Source: Angiostrongylus vasorum
Lineage: Eukaryota; Nematoda; Chromadorea; Rhabditida; Metastrongylidae
DNA length: 64,000 nucleotides
Reading direction: 5' to 3'
NCBI GenBank assembly: GCA_018806985.1
Contig: JADANN010000162.1
Span: forward strand, 2,005,501 to 2,069,500
Shown: positions 1 to 12,600 of the stretch, piece after piece
Layout: each line of letters begins with the position of its first letter
How positions within the stretch are numbered: the first letter of the stretch is position 1
Program-made: the position numbers and the translations under genes
The notes under the pieces: generated by a model
The model's input: only the letters and a program-made list of their open reading frames with translations
Databases searched by the model: none
Told to the model about the DNA's origin: nothing

Positions 1-150
1 TCCCTCTGGGGTCGGCAAATTGGTACCATACTTGTCTGGGTGGATAGCAGCACTGGCTCGATACATCGGTGGGCCACCGCGAGTCATTGTAAAGGCTAGC
101 ATGGCGCATCTCTCAGGGGATTGATCAACGCCGAGAGATTCTTTTTCATG
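1..150 (+). repeat. SINE1 copy, 5' truncated by the window edge
   Basis: It starts inside the body (TCCCTCTGGGGTCGGCAAAT) and runs through CGATACATCGGTGGGCCACC to GATCAACGCCGAGAGATTC. A gap of about 60 bp relative to other copies lies after 100. Confidence 0.75.
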
Positions 151-560
151 CAAGCAATCAAAAATGTAGTGAACTTTACTCTAAAGAGATATTTTACATA
201 GGATAAATATTTCTTGAATTTCAAACACAATCCTGCCTGTCTCCTTTTTTTCTACCGGCGTTCAGGAAGTTTTTCCTAACCATCTTTTTTTCCGATCGAT
301 GTTTTAGCGTTTCCTTCTCAAGAAACTACTTTTTCCCTCGTTAACCAACAACAGTTTTGAATTTGTCGCCATTTCGAGCATATAAGGCAATTAAGGAAGC
401 TTTCCCAATTTAGCTTATCGCATTTTGACCTTATACACACCTATTCAGTCGGTCTCACAACACCGGTAGTGTATTTTTTTCTCTGCTTTACACCCTTTTC
501 GTATGTCAACGGACGTTGTCATTCGACGCATGCAGAAATGATGCTCTAGAAGCATTTTAG

Positions 561-664
561 AGAAACTGCACTTCATTGCAGCAGAGGGTAAGGAAGCTGC
601 TGGAGCTCCGACGGAACATGACCGCCCGTCGTCACACGATGTGGTTCGTGCCGGGATCACGCAG
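561..664 (+). CDS. pde-4: pde-4 candidate 5' exon
   Basis: The acceptor GCATTTTAG lies just before 561 and the donor CAG|GTGAGT just after 664. One frame is open through all 104 nt ([17 protein letters not shown]... ending AGITQ) and leaves phase 0, which fits the next exon at 829. Reading upstream without splicing meets TGA, so this is an internal exon whose partner is outside the window. There is no homology signal strong enough to prove it; the support is splice sites, phase and codon look. Confidence 0.5.
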
Positions 665-3600
665 GTGAGTGGTCACCCAGGTGGGAGCGAGAAATGGGGA
701 GGAACGTAGTGCAGGTATGGGAGAAGGGTCAGGGAGAGTAGGAGTGCATAACAGGGAAAGAGCTGATGGCGAATTGCTTTTTGCGATGGATGAGGTGCTA
801 TCCTATGTGGTGGGGGCGGGTCTTGCAGCAAAGAGTACAGAGCACGGGATCCGCGGCCGCTGCTCTGGGCGGCGGACACGGCCTGCAGCCGCCCGCTCGG
901 CGGAGGCAAGGACCGAGAGGAGCGGACCGGCCAGCCAGTATGCCGCGTCGGCGCGGAGGGTTTGGGCTGGCCAGCCTCCGTCGGGAGCTGCACCTCCACA
1001 ATCTGTTCCGCGACTCGCCGCGCCGCGACGAATCCGAGTCGCAGACCGTCACCGGTATTCCTGTAAGCGCGACGTTCAGTGCTCATCTGACGCCTTCCGC
1101 TGCTCCGCCGTCGGTTCATGCGCGTCGCGAATCCTTCCTCTATCGCTCGTCGGAGGACACGCGCGATACCGCTCCGCGACCAGTCAGCCGTGCCAGCTCC
1201 GTCACCTCCAACGATCACGCGTGAGTCTAGGTTTCTTCTTCACGTTATTTTTTCTTTTTTGTTTCTGTTTTTGTGCTCTGTTTGAATGATAGCATTCCGT
1301 TTGATTATAACTGTGCGTTGTCGAATTCATTATTGCTGCGCCAGCGTTGCATTTGCTATCGCAGTACTACCATACTTCGCTCTTCTGTAATCTCGTTACC
1401 ATGTCGGTTCGATAAGTGATTGCCCAGAAATTCTGCGTAACAGCAAACAGCGCGACGTTTCTTTTCTAAGCTCTCTTAGCGCGCCTGTTGATGTTTCTGT
1501 AGTTAACGATGTTAATGTGAGGTGGTGTTGGCGGATGAAAAGATCTCAGAGTGAAAGACGACATTGTGATTTATATTGCTCAACCTGAGGCAGTTGCTTT
1601 CATCGATTATACACCGAGCAATGTTATATTGTTCCATAGGCACTGTGCTGTTATAGTACCATACTCGATATTAGAGCAGAAAAACCTGAGCGGACCGCCT
1701 GTCCGTCAACAGTGTGTTCATATTGAACAAGTCGGACTGCTGTATTCCTAGGAACTGGTTCTATTAACAATGCTTCCCCAACAAACGTAACGAATTACTT
1801 TTGCGAATATCTTAGCAAAAACTGTGACGAGCACTAGCGGTTGCTGTATGACATTCGTGGCAACACTGCTGGTTACATTAGGGAGAATGAGTACGGCTAT
1901 CTGAGACGACTACGCGGAAACACTACGATTGGGTGACGTCATGAAAATGAGAAAAATCATGCTTAAGCTGTGGCAATCGCAGCTGAATGCTTTACGACTG
2001 GCAGTGTAAGGTGTTTTTTATAAATTTGTTACGATAGTTAGAGCGCTCAAGCATTGACGGGCTACTGACAGCAGCTCGTTGAATATGACATTCATCGACC
2101 GCTTTAATATAGATAGTTAATGACTATTGATGGTTGGTGCAGCGTGTCTGGAATAATGTTCACACGGGCTTTCTTGGCGCGTCGAAGTAGTGACTGTCAT
2201 GTAAGTTCAGGTGCTGAGTTATGTCTTCCAACAGGGTTTTACCAGATTTTCTCGAATTTTTGAAGGCATTCGTCATCGTCCGTTCACTTTAAACTGAATT
2301 ATATTTGCAATTAGCTTTCCAAATGAAGTAAAACATCTTCTTTGGTAAGATCTGCTCGGAAACAGAGTATTCTCTTAAGGAAATTGCTGTTTTTGCATTT
2401 GACACCATTCTGTGCACTACAGAAATGGCGACTGCCTTTTCTTCCCTTCCCCGATGCCATTTTCATCTGCTGGTTCTGCTAGTGCCGTCATGGCTCCCTT
2501 AGGTCGCTTCTTTGTGATTATGCGTTTGCGATCGCCGTGACGACGAATGACCGCATTGTTGTCAACTGCCGTCTTATCACAAATTCGGCTTGTCACCTCA
2601 CCGTTCCTGATTGAGTCAGTAATCCTCCACCTCTCTGTTTTAAATGGATCATACGTCGTAGTCCTATTTGAGTACGAATCCACATTATTCGTCTTCGACA
2701 ACCACATCCTCCACGTTTGCAAGTGTGAGTTGTCTGTTCTCCTTGCGATATCCCAAGAACTATGTTAGTCCAGAGACTTCACTACATTCATTTTTACCTA
2801 ACCGCGCTAATTTTCCTCAGGCATGTATTAATTCAGGTTTCTGTTACTCTTTTTTTCTTCGCTTTACGTTTGCTGTTGCTGTCAAATGGACACGCCCAGT
2901 GCCATTGGAAACTACTGAGATCCGCCTTGTTTACAAATGAAGACGTTTCTGAAGCAATGGAGAGAAGGTCTCATTGGAGAATTGATGGCGATCTGAATTC
3001 CTTATAAATTCACCGCACTCGATGGAGATGTGTTTCTCTGCCACTTTTATCCACAATAGACGGTCTGGTGAATGGCATTACTTTCGTGTAGCTTTATTTC
3101 TATCGCACATCATTCACACGCCTCTCCGTTCAGCATTTCAAAAAGACATCGAAGTCTTTTTCAAGGGATAAACGAGAACTGTACAACGCCTGCGAGGTTA
3201 ACAGCGCTATAAACCTACAGTATCACCTGTAGTTTCTGTAGACTCCAAGGCATGGTTGCAATGATCTCCAGACACTTCATTCCTGATAGAGTGTAAGATT
3301 TAACAGAAAGTGTTTTTTAAATTTTTACATGTCTTTCGTACCTACGAGTTCCCATGAATCTTTTCAACGACCAGAAAATGTTGCAGTGATATTTCTTTCC
3401 AAACCTGCCTGAGAAACACCTATCCACGAGGAAATGTTTGAGAAAGTTCATAGGAAATGTTAGACTTGTGAGGTCATGTTGGAGTTCAACAAAGGCTGTA
3501 CTTGACAGCGATGTCTGCTTTTTCTTTCTAATTGCTTTGGTTCTTCACTTTTCATGAAGTAAGAATTCGAGGTACTGTAAAATATTATATCGTTAATTCA

Positions 3601-6600
3601 GTGTTATTGATTTCAATACGTATGCTTTCTTTGATAAGTTTACACGAGGTTGATTTATGATTTTTTATGATTTTTATTCGGCTAGCGTTCCGACGTCTTC
3701 ACCTTCATCAGAGCCGATGGTCGGAGTCGATAGTCCACGCTTGTTCTTCGTCTCGATATGGCGTCTTCGCCTTCGTGTCGAGTCAGGTCTTCCTCAGCGG
3801 GCCATCTCCTCGAATGAGGCACACTCACTCAGTGATGCCCGCGCTTTTATCCAGGATGCTGAGTAGAAAGAATGTGGATAGTAGAAAGAAAGATAGATGG
3901 AGAAGATAGGGATGTTATTGATTGCATTCTTCATTTATTTTTCGTTACTCGTTTACATCGTAAATTGGTTTGCCGCAGGCTTGTACCTTGCTATACGCAG
4001 CTGTGTGTCTGAAAAGTCGCTGAATCTTGCGAGTTCTTCATCCAGCATGCCGAAGTTCGAAGAGGTCACTAGACATTGTAGTACAGCCTGTTGTATAGTA
4101 AATAATTTTCCGCACGAGTGAGGTAACATGAGATTGGTGTAAACTTTTATTCGGCTAAGGTTTCGGCGCATTTTAAGCTCTCGTGAAGTCTTCAAGAATA
4201 GAAGAACTTCTAGCTATTGGACTTCTATTGCAGTGTCCGTAGAGTACAGAGATGTTGCGATGTTATTCCTGGTGGAGAAGAGCAGAGCAGAGCGACCAAG
4301 TCGGATAATGAGATCCGACATCTTAGGACGCTCTGCTCGCGGCGGCGCCGTAAGTGCAATTGAACATCTCACGAGCGAGTCGACCGACGAAACCTCGACA
4401 GGAACCAGCACTTCCTCGATTTTTTCATCAAGTCAAGTCTGATTTCGGAATATTATGAGTTTTCAAAATTCAGATATGTTCAGGGCTCTCTGTTGCATTG
4501 TCTTAAAGCCTTTCATTGTTGTTTTCTTCTTAACATTCACCTCCGAAGTTCTCCTTGTTTTTCGTTACATTTTACTTACTTGATACTTGAATGGCCTATC
4601 CTCACTGGTTGTGCGAGCCTCAGCATAATCTCCATTTTCGGAAATTTTCTGGTCAAGCCATTTTGGTTCCCTGGAATTCCGAGGTCAACCTGGTCAAAGT
4701 CTGCCCCAGGTCTTCACCACCACAGGCAGTCGCAGCCCTTTTGGGTCAGAGGGAGATTTGCGACCATGCGACTTTGATATTAGGACAGTGGGCAATTTTG
4801 GTATTGTTATACTTTATGAAGTAGAAAACGAACTTGCAGTTGGGCAAGCTTTCCCACAAACTTTGAAAAGAAAATTGTGCCTTTTTTTCAAAGCCTTTCT
4901 CTACGAATAACGTTGTCGATCTAATTATCTTACTAGCTAAAATTTAATAACATAACTTTTCTGCGAACTCTAACCGATTCAGTTGCTTTCGCATAGACCC
5001 AAGTTCAGAATCTCATCGAAAATTTCCGAACTTTACGCCGTCAGAAATTGTTTTGGGTTGTGCAGAGATTTGGTTTACATAAAAAGCAACTATTACAATG
5101 GCGATTTTTCTCTTCGAGGCTTCTCATTGCCCTGGTTAACCAACAAAGTAAAAAACAGCGTTTTTAAAGAAAATTGTCTTTGATTATGACTGCGACACCA
5201 AGGAATTCCATCATACTTGATAATTACTGCCAATTACCTCTCGACGGACCAGTCTTCACAAAGAATCGTTCGGTCAACAACAGTATTTCTTCCATTGGAC
5301 TGATGTGTTTTTGCTTGAGCAAGGTTTCATCGTTAGGAAACTAGAAAGAGAGCATCGCGTTTTTCCGTTGGAGATGTCTCCAAGTTGTCATCAGACATTC
5401 ACCAAGCTTTCTGTATCTGAAATGTGAAAAAGTCCCGAAAAAAGTTTGTATTTCGTCAGCAGATCATCTCTAGAATGACATCCCTCTTCAACTTTTCACT
5501 ACTGTTATGGAATTATCAAACTCTCCAGCTTGGGTAATGTGACTAGAAGAACAAATGCTTTGACATGCATAGCAGTTTAGGAGTATTAAGTTGTTAGGCG
5601 GCAAACAACTGGTTGAAATTAAAAGTCATTTTTCGTAAGTAGCTTGCGTTCAAGATTTTGTATCGAGTACACGAGATTTAGCAAAATGAAAGGGAAAAGG
5701 GCCAAAGAAAACCCAGGTATAAGCCACCAAATGTATCGCCTTCGGCTTCTCATTGTAGCAAAGCATTTCATCAGACAGAAATGCCATCGTGTCTTTCTTT
5801 ATGGTAGAACCGAAGAAATCGTTCCGACTTCAAATCCTTCGTTTTCACCGGTTTTCCACATTAAGTTGTTCGTCAGTTGCTAGTTTCTCCTCTTTCTGGG
5901 TATCTCATTATTAAAACTCTGAATGTTGGAAACATTACGAAATGAGACGTGCTTACATGGTCATGGTTTCGATAATTTTTCTCTGTTTTTCTTGCGTTAT
6001 TTGTCAAACAAGTTGGAGCTTTTTATTAGCAATAGAATGGCCGTCCATGGACCTGAGGTGGTCCTTTGGTTACCACGGCCTCGGCGTCGAAAAACGAGCG
6101 CTTCCCTACGAATAGCTTGAAGTGGGAGAATCTCAGAGAGGTAGGCTCTCATTCTTAACGGAATAATATTTGCTAACAGTAAATGTTCGAAGTACAAGGG
6201 GGTGCGTGTAGCCCAGTCGAGACGCCTTCGAGTTTACCCCCAGGTCGTTAGTTAGGCCCGCCCCCAATTCTAAACAATCCTCGTTCCTCTGGGGTCGGCG
6301 AATTAATACCCGATTTTCTGAAAGGGGAGTAAAACTGACTTAATATATTAGTTCTCGAAAGTCATTGTATAGGTAAAATACGCAATCAATCTCACCTACG
6401 TGAAACTTATTTGCTATGGTTGGTTGTGTGGCTTTTCGCTCAGAAATTGATCAACTCCAAATGCTTCATGCTTCTATCCACTGATAGAGCCAGCAAAGTT
6501 AGGGTTCGCTTTCTTATGTTCTACTTTATGGTCACCATCTAAGTGGATTGCAGAAATTTCTGAGAAAAATGCTTAACTCTTTCTGGAACGAATTTCTGCA

Positions 6601-9600
6601 CATATTTTTATACTCAAAAGTATTGCTAATTATTATGAATCATATTCTCAGTGTTTGCCATGGTGAAATGTTTTCATGCTAAGAAATACAAATAAAGACG
6701 TGTGTCGACGACTTTCCGAGCTGTGTAGCGCCGTTAGAGCGTTATCAAATGAGAAAAAAAAGTGGGAAAGAACTCTGTATGCTTCCGTAGATGGGGGGCA
6801 GAGTTTAAACTGTGCCAAGTGATGTCAGAGAGCAGTTCAAGTCGCTGTCCTCATAAAAACGGTCGTTCTTAATGCTATCGAAAAAAAGGTGTGGTTGTGA
6901 GACTCATGAATGCTTTTTTTAAAATGAAACCTGTCGTTTCAAATGTTTTTTGATAATGCTTTATATTGATGATACATTCGAATGTATATAGTTCAGTTTC
7001 TCTATATGGAATGTCATCGCCGTTTCACGAAAAGTTTGTATTCGTTAAGGCGCGTGTGCAGCGCACGTGTAGCACCGTGCTTTCAAGCGCTGTGTGATAC
7101 ACATGGTGTTTGGTTCGATATGACGTTGTAGGCTGACTACCTCCGCCATCCTTACTGTGTTGGCAAATTGCTACTTGTTTGGAGGGATGAAAAACGCTGA
7201 CTTAATATATCCATAAGCCACCGAATGTAATCGCACAGGAGAAAGTGCTTTCAGTCACCTATATCATAAGTTGGCGTAGTCCTAACTAATAAATAGGCGT
7301 CGGACGGACGCCTTATAGCTTGTCCTTTCTATTTTGGAAACGAGACACCTAACAAAAATCCTTGTAAGAATAGAGAAAAGAACGGAGAACCTTCCTTTTC
7401 TCAACTTCTTCAGTGGTTTCAAATGCATCATTACATTATCGGACTTAATTTCTTTCAAAATGGGTGTTTCGGTGGTAAGGCTTTAATGGGAGTTTGAATT
7501 ATGTCAACTTTGGTTGGCCTTGGTGGGTAATTCTCGCCTTCGATATCAAATCACCTACTTACGTGCAAATTTTTTTAAACTGAAAAATGTCTACAATAAA
7601 AGGTTGAAGATTAAAGTGTTCGACGTTGACCAACTCTGAGGGAGTCCCTTGCATTCGAGTGTGCTAAGCATTGCGAATACATATCTGACTTATACACTAA
7701 CTTGCGATGCCCTACCGATGTATTAAGTCTGTAAAGTCTGTAGTACTACCTTCCCAGATAAGTCTGGAACAGATTTGCCGTCCCCAGAGGGATAGAGGGC
7801 TTAGCGTGCCCGATGCGTAGAAAGGAACTAGCGGCCGATTTAATGTATGTTACAGCGCGTCTCTATTGTGCTACACGGGCGCTGTTTTCGTGATAGGGAT
7901 GAGTAATCTAGGAGGGGTGCAAATGTTATTGTATATGTCGCTTTACCTACGTGTGCTTTATCAATGAATTTATTTTTTACTACTACGGAAGGTGAGGCCA
8001 ATCCAGTTCTTGGAATACCTAGAAGTCATTTCCCTTTTCATTCGTTCATTTTCAATGGCATGAACTTTAAGGTTGTGTCCTGTTTTGAAAGAATATCGCA
8101 TTCCATTTCATTTATGGAAGATACTATCCGCTATTTAGAATTTAGAATTATCGCATCTCTTAGTAATTTGAATACCTCCATTTGTTTGGAAAGATAAGAA
8201 GCATTAGCGATGTTTGAACGCTTATTCGGGTTGACAGTTTTTTTTCTCCGCTCATCAGCCGACCTTCAAACTTTTTAACTACTACCAAAGCTCTTTTTAA
8301 TTCGTTATAATTCTACGTTTATTAAGGCGGAGCACTGTATTCGATTGAGTGCTTCATGTGGTCGTACATAACGCGTTCTCGACAGAACGTGAGTGTCTCT
8401 ATCTGAACAGAAAAGGCGTTTTGGCGTAGACCACTTGTAGGTGTTCTTCAGCACTGGTGGCCGTAACATCTTCTACAGTAACTTGTCAAGTCACTGAAGT
8501 TCGATGTTTTTTCTGTCGTAACGTACATTAATGGGAAGACAGCCGCACCGTCACGCAGCCCGTAATGGCAACGGAAGTGGCGATTGATAGACGTGGATTG
8601 CAGAGGGCGTTCGTTCAAAACGGGCATACTGACCTTGACTGCAGATCCGTTCCCATAATCTCCTTTACACATGCTGTCGTACTCGTTGTCATGGTCCCTC
8701 TTCCAGTCGCTGTATTCTCTATGAGCTTCATCTTCGCTATTGTGAACTGAGCCTTCACGAGTGCTCGCTGTGAAGCAATGTCTTCCTTGCCCTACATAAA
8801 TCGATGTAGTTTACGTCTGACATGTCCTCTAAAGATGTAGCGTAGAATTTGACGTGACGAAGTAATACATGAGTCGTTGCACATTCACCGATTTTTATAA
8901 ACACTGATGGAATTTTACTTGTGTTAACTTGGTTGTTATGGTCATAAAACTACAGAATAGTACCGAGTGACATCACTGAGTGGGTGTCATTAGTTTTTTA
9001 CTAAAATTAAATTGACTGTTTAAATAAGGATTTATACAGAGCACTCATAAGGGAGACCCTTCCAAGAATGAAGAGACGAAATTCGCCGTAACCTTAGAAA
9101 GCGTCGAATAATTATTATCTTAACAATCTTGTGTCTGCTTATCAAGGAGACATAAAAGCACTAATCAATGCGAAGGTTTATGGAAATTCAGTCGTAGGAG
9201 TTATTCATAAGAGTTTCGTACGGGATTCTTATTGAGGTGGTTTATCCACTTTAACACATCTGTTCTTTGCTAATTCTTATTTTTAATGCTTCACTACTCT
9301 AAGTTTTCCTCGCGACTTTAGGTAAATGTATCATTGGTTAGCGCCGTGATGTTGTCGTAGTAAAATATGAAACTACAACCTGGTGAACCTCGAATAGTTG
9401 ACGCATTCCGAGCTGATCTCCTACCAGCTCTGGATGGGTCAGGTGTTCCTTGCCAACCCACTCTGTCGCCTACCCCCCCATCGCCAACCCCCATCGCCAA
9501 CCCCTCTGCATCTCTAGCGAAACGGGCGGTGACATATGAGAATTTTAGTGCGTTTGTTTGCTTGTGGTGTGCGGATAGCCGCACCAAGCGCATGTCATTC

Positions 9601-12600
9601 TTCTCAAAAACTCCCAAGTAAGTCTGATCGATTGCTGTGCATTTCTTACATTCTAAGCACTTTAGCCTGAAAGTATGTCCCGACAAAGGAATCCTTCATC
9701 ACACAATACAATGTCTAATCTCTGACAGTTGTCGATTGAGGAACAGAAAGCAATCAAAACATCTTCCAGATAATTCACAACCACTGCTGCTTTGTGGTAA
9801 TTCTTCTGCAATGATACGACACTACAATGCCCGTCGTCTTTAGCATAGCGATAATCCCTTTAGCCTCTAAAATCGGGCGGCTGTCGTGGCCCATTTGGCC
9901 AAGCCATTGTTCCCATCGTAAGACGCGCTCGATTTGGGCCATGGCGTCGATTATGCCGCATTCATAAACTTGACCCTAAAAGAAGTGGTAATCTAACAGG
10001 ATGGGCTAGACCGCATGGTCTTCGTTAAATGGTATGAATAGTCAATAACTTTTGTTCTATTCATGAGGTTAGCTGTGTTTGTTACACAGCTTTTATTCAG
10101 CTAACGTTTCGACGTATTCGTATTCTTCAGAGCCGGATTGATCCGAGTCGACTGCCCGCAGCCTTTCATTCCCCCGGTGTGGGTCTTCGTGATCGCATCA
10201 CGTCGAGCGGTGCTCTACTGGTTAGCTGAATAAGAGTTGTATTCCATCTCCCTTAAACACGTCATTCGGTTTACGTCATTTTATATTCACCGGATAATTT
10301 TTGCAACTTCCCGCTTTCATTTATGTCTTTCCTACTGCGCAGCTGGTGGTGGTGTAGGAGTTCTGTGCATTGTGCCACAACGGATGTCACCCAGGCTATC
10401 ATAGTTGTCAGATTATCCAGCTATTCTTAAATAATTTAGTCGCTTGGTAGAATGTTGTCGCTTCACTGCTGCATATTTGTCAACATCTAACAATCAAATA
10501 TGTTCTTTATGCGTTCATTTTGGTCGCTTGTAATCGTTCACTATGGAAGTGGTTGAACTCGCATATGGTTTGAGCTGCAGTGCGAGCCTCTAAAACTCGT
10601 TTTCTCTCCATATTGAATATTCGCTCATGCGTGTTTTTTTTCTTTAATCCCAACAGACGTCCTGAGGAGCCTCCACTGGATTGGGGGCCGCTTCCTAACA
10701 ACTAAGATTGTTCCCGGATGGTGACAGCTGCTGCAATTAGCCGACTAAGTGATAGAGCAAGACACCACAAGCCAAATTAGTTCTTTTAATTGGGTGTTTA
10801 TATGCCTCTGAATACCTACGCGACGTCGTCATTTCTATAGAAGTTATGCGATGCGAAAATAATGGCCGCTTTCGTTTTTTAAATCAACATAGCTCATCTC
10901 GTAATAAGTTTTTGCAATGAAGACCGTGAAAGTCTACACGTTTGCATACAAGATGCAAATGATTGTATTCTATCAAGGTGAAATCCTGATTGCCTGAAGC
11001 TACTGCAGCCTCATAGCTCATATTTCGACCACTAAGGCAAATGAAAAAAGCGGTATTTGGTCCAGCTTGGCGCGATGATGTTTATCAATGTGTTGTTCAT
11101 GTTGGCAATTGCCGCTCTTCCTTGGAAATCTTAAAAAATCGAAATTTCACTACCAGTTTCTCCAACGTTTAAAGTCTAAGCATATTCAAAGTTGAAAGTA
11201 TATTATCTAACATTTGAATGTGTTACTAATGTGATAGAGCAAGGTCTTTCTCGTAAAATCTGTGTTCCGAACTTCTGAAATACTCTAGTGTTCGAAAGAT
11301 TACCCTAACTTGTCGAAAAAACAAGCTTCATCTCGAAAGCGCTAGAAGAATGTGTTTAAATTGTCTCAGAGGAATGGTTTTTTGCAAAGGCAAGCCCAAA
11401 TATCGACCAACAGTCCAATAACACTGGCGTGTCAAACTGTGATTACTTTAAAGGACTATGTTTGGTTAAATTCTGCTTTGCTCCACTATGTTCTGAAGTT
11501 TCATGTTCTGTTCTCTTTGGTGTTGTGCAAATCATTTGATAACAGATTGGTGATGCGAAGCTGTTTGTCGGGATGCCGGAGCAGCTTGGATGGTAGGGTG
11601 TGCGATGGAGGCGGGCCTGGTGTCGGAGTACCTGAATGAAAGGCGGGCCTTTTGAGACGCAGTGCAGCTACGACTGCTGCTAACACCTACTGGGTTCGCA
11701 GCTCTCCATTCCATTTTCGCTGCTTGTTTTCTCTCATAGCCCCGTTAACACCTTCGTTATCGAGAGCTTGTTCAAGTGTTACTTGGCGTCATCTCGTCTA
11801 GATGCTTCGACGAAAGCTTGGACATGTTGGATTTAGGTAATGTTAACGCTAATCTACTCTAATGGTAGATGAACGTACGCCCTATTACATAGGTTGTGTA
11901 ATGACAGAGGAACGGGATATGAGCGATAATGTTGTCGGGTGTGGGGAGAAGCTACACAACACGACTTTCGTCCTCATGCAATTAATTCTAGTCGAATTCG
12001 ATTAGTGTGATGTCCTATTTACATGCTGATTAACTGTATTGGAGGGTTTTTTTGGGACTTCAATATGAAATGTAGAAGGTTTTTTAACTTTCCGAAGACC
12101 GACTTTCTGTTAACCTCGGCATTGATTGGTAATTCGATGTTTTTCTTCAATAAGCAGACACGAGGTTGTTAACTTGTTTTCAACAGTTGATTTTTTTGAA
12201 AGGTGGACTGTTCGGACATTCATGGTGAAAGATGATTGACACGAAATTGAAAGCACTGTTGTGCTTAGCTTCTCTTCACGTTGTAAATAGCGCGATTCAG
12301 ATACATAAAGCTTTGCATTTAGACATGGCGACGACCTGATCGTAACCCCGTTCGCTCAGCTCCTAGCTAGTCTTCGTAATGTCCGCGCCAACCTCATATC
12401 TATCGCCAATATTCAGGTACATCTCATTATTACCAATGATTCATGCTCATATTCTTATGTGGTGAACAGCGTCATGGCCTCAGTTATGCGTCAACATGAA
12501 AAAAAAACCAATACGTTGCCGCAAATAACAGAGTTGTTCGAAATTTTTGGCTTCTTTCGTGAGAAAAAAAGTTGATGTTCAAGACTTCGGATGATGGTCG

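Larger units (their letters stand above)
1221..9366 (+). other. pde-4 intron 1, first part
   Basis: AT-rich intron between the long-form exon and the alternative first exon. It holds a PLE-type hammerhead-like motif at 3680-3715, a decayed one near 4150-4190, a dispersed repeat at 4577-4800 and SINE relics at 6206-6510, 7065-7265 and 7690-7885. A 102-codon minus-strand reading frame (2417-2722) and a 69-codon plus-strand frame (4233-4442) stand out in base composition but were not identified. The rest shows nothing I can name. Confidence 0.7.

Noticed and set aside
669..1289. Long open frames in other phases and on the opposite strand over the GC-rich pde-4 exon
   Set aside because: Only the frame with [10 protein letters not shown] and the phase-2 donor matches PDE4; the others are shadows of the same GC-rich segment.
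8448..8750. Overlapping frames on both strands in pde-4 intron 1
   Set aside because: No domain, no consistent splice sites and no match to a pde-4 exon phase.
9318..9686. 122-codon minus-strand frame
   Set aside because: It mirrors the alternative pde-4 exon on the plus strand, which has a fitting start, donor and phase.
11532..11714. Small GC-rich patch with a short ATG frame on each strand
   Set aside because: No donor in the phase needed by the exon at 12323 and no recognisable product.
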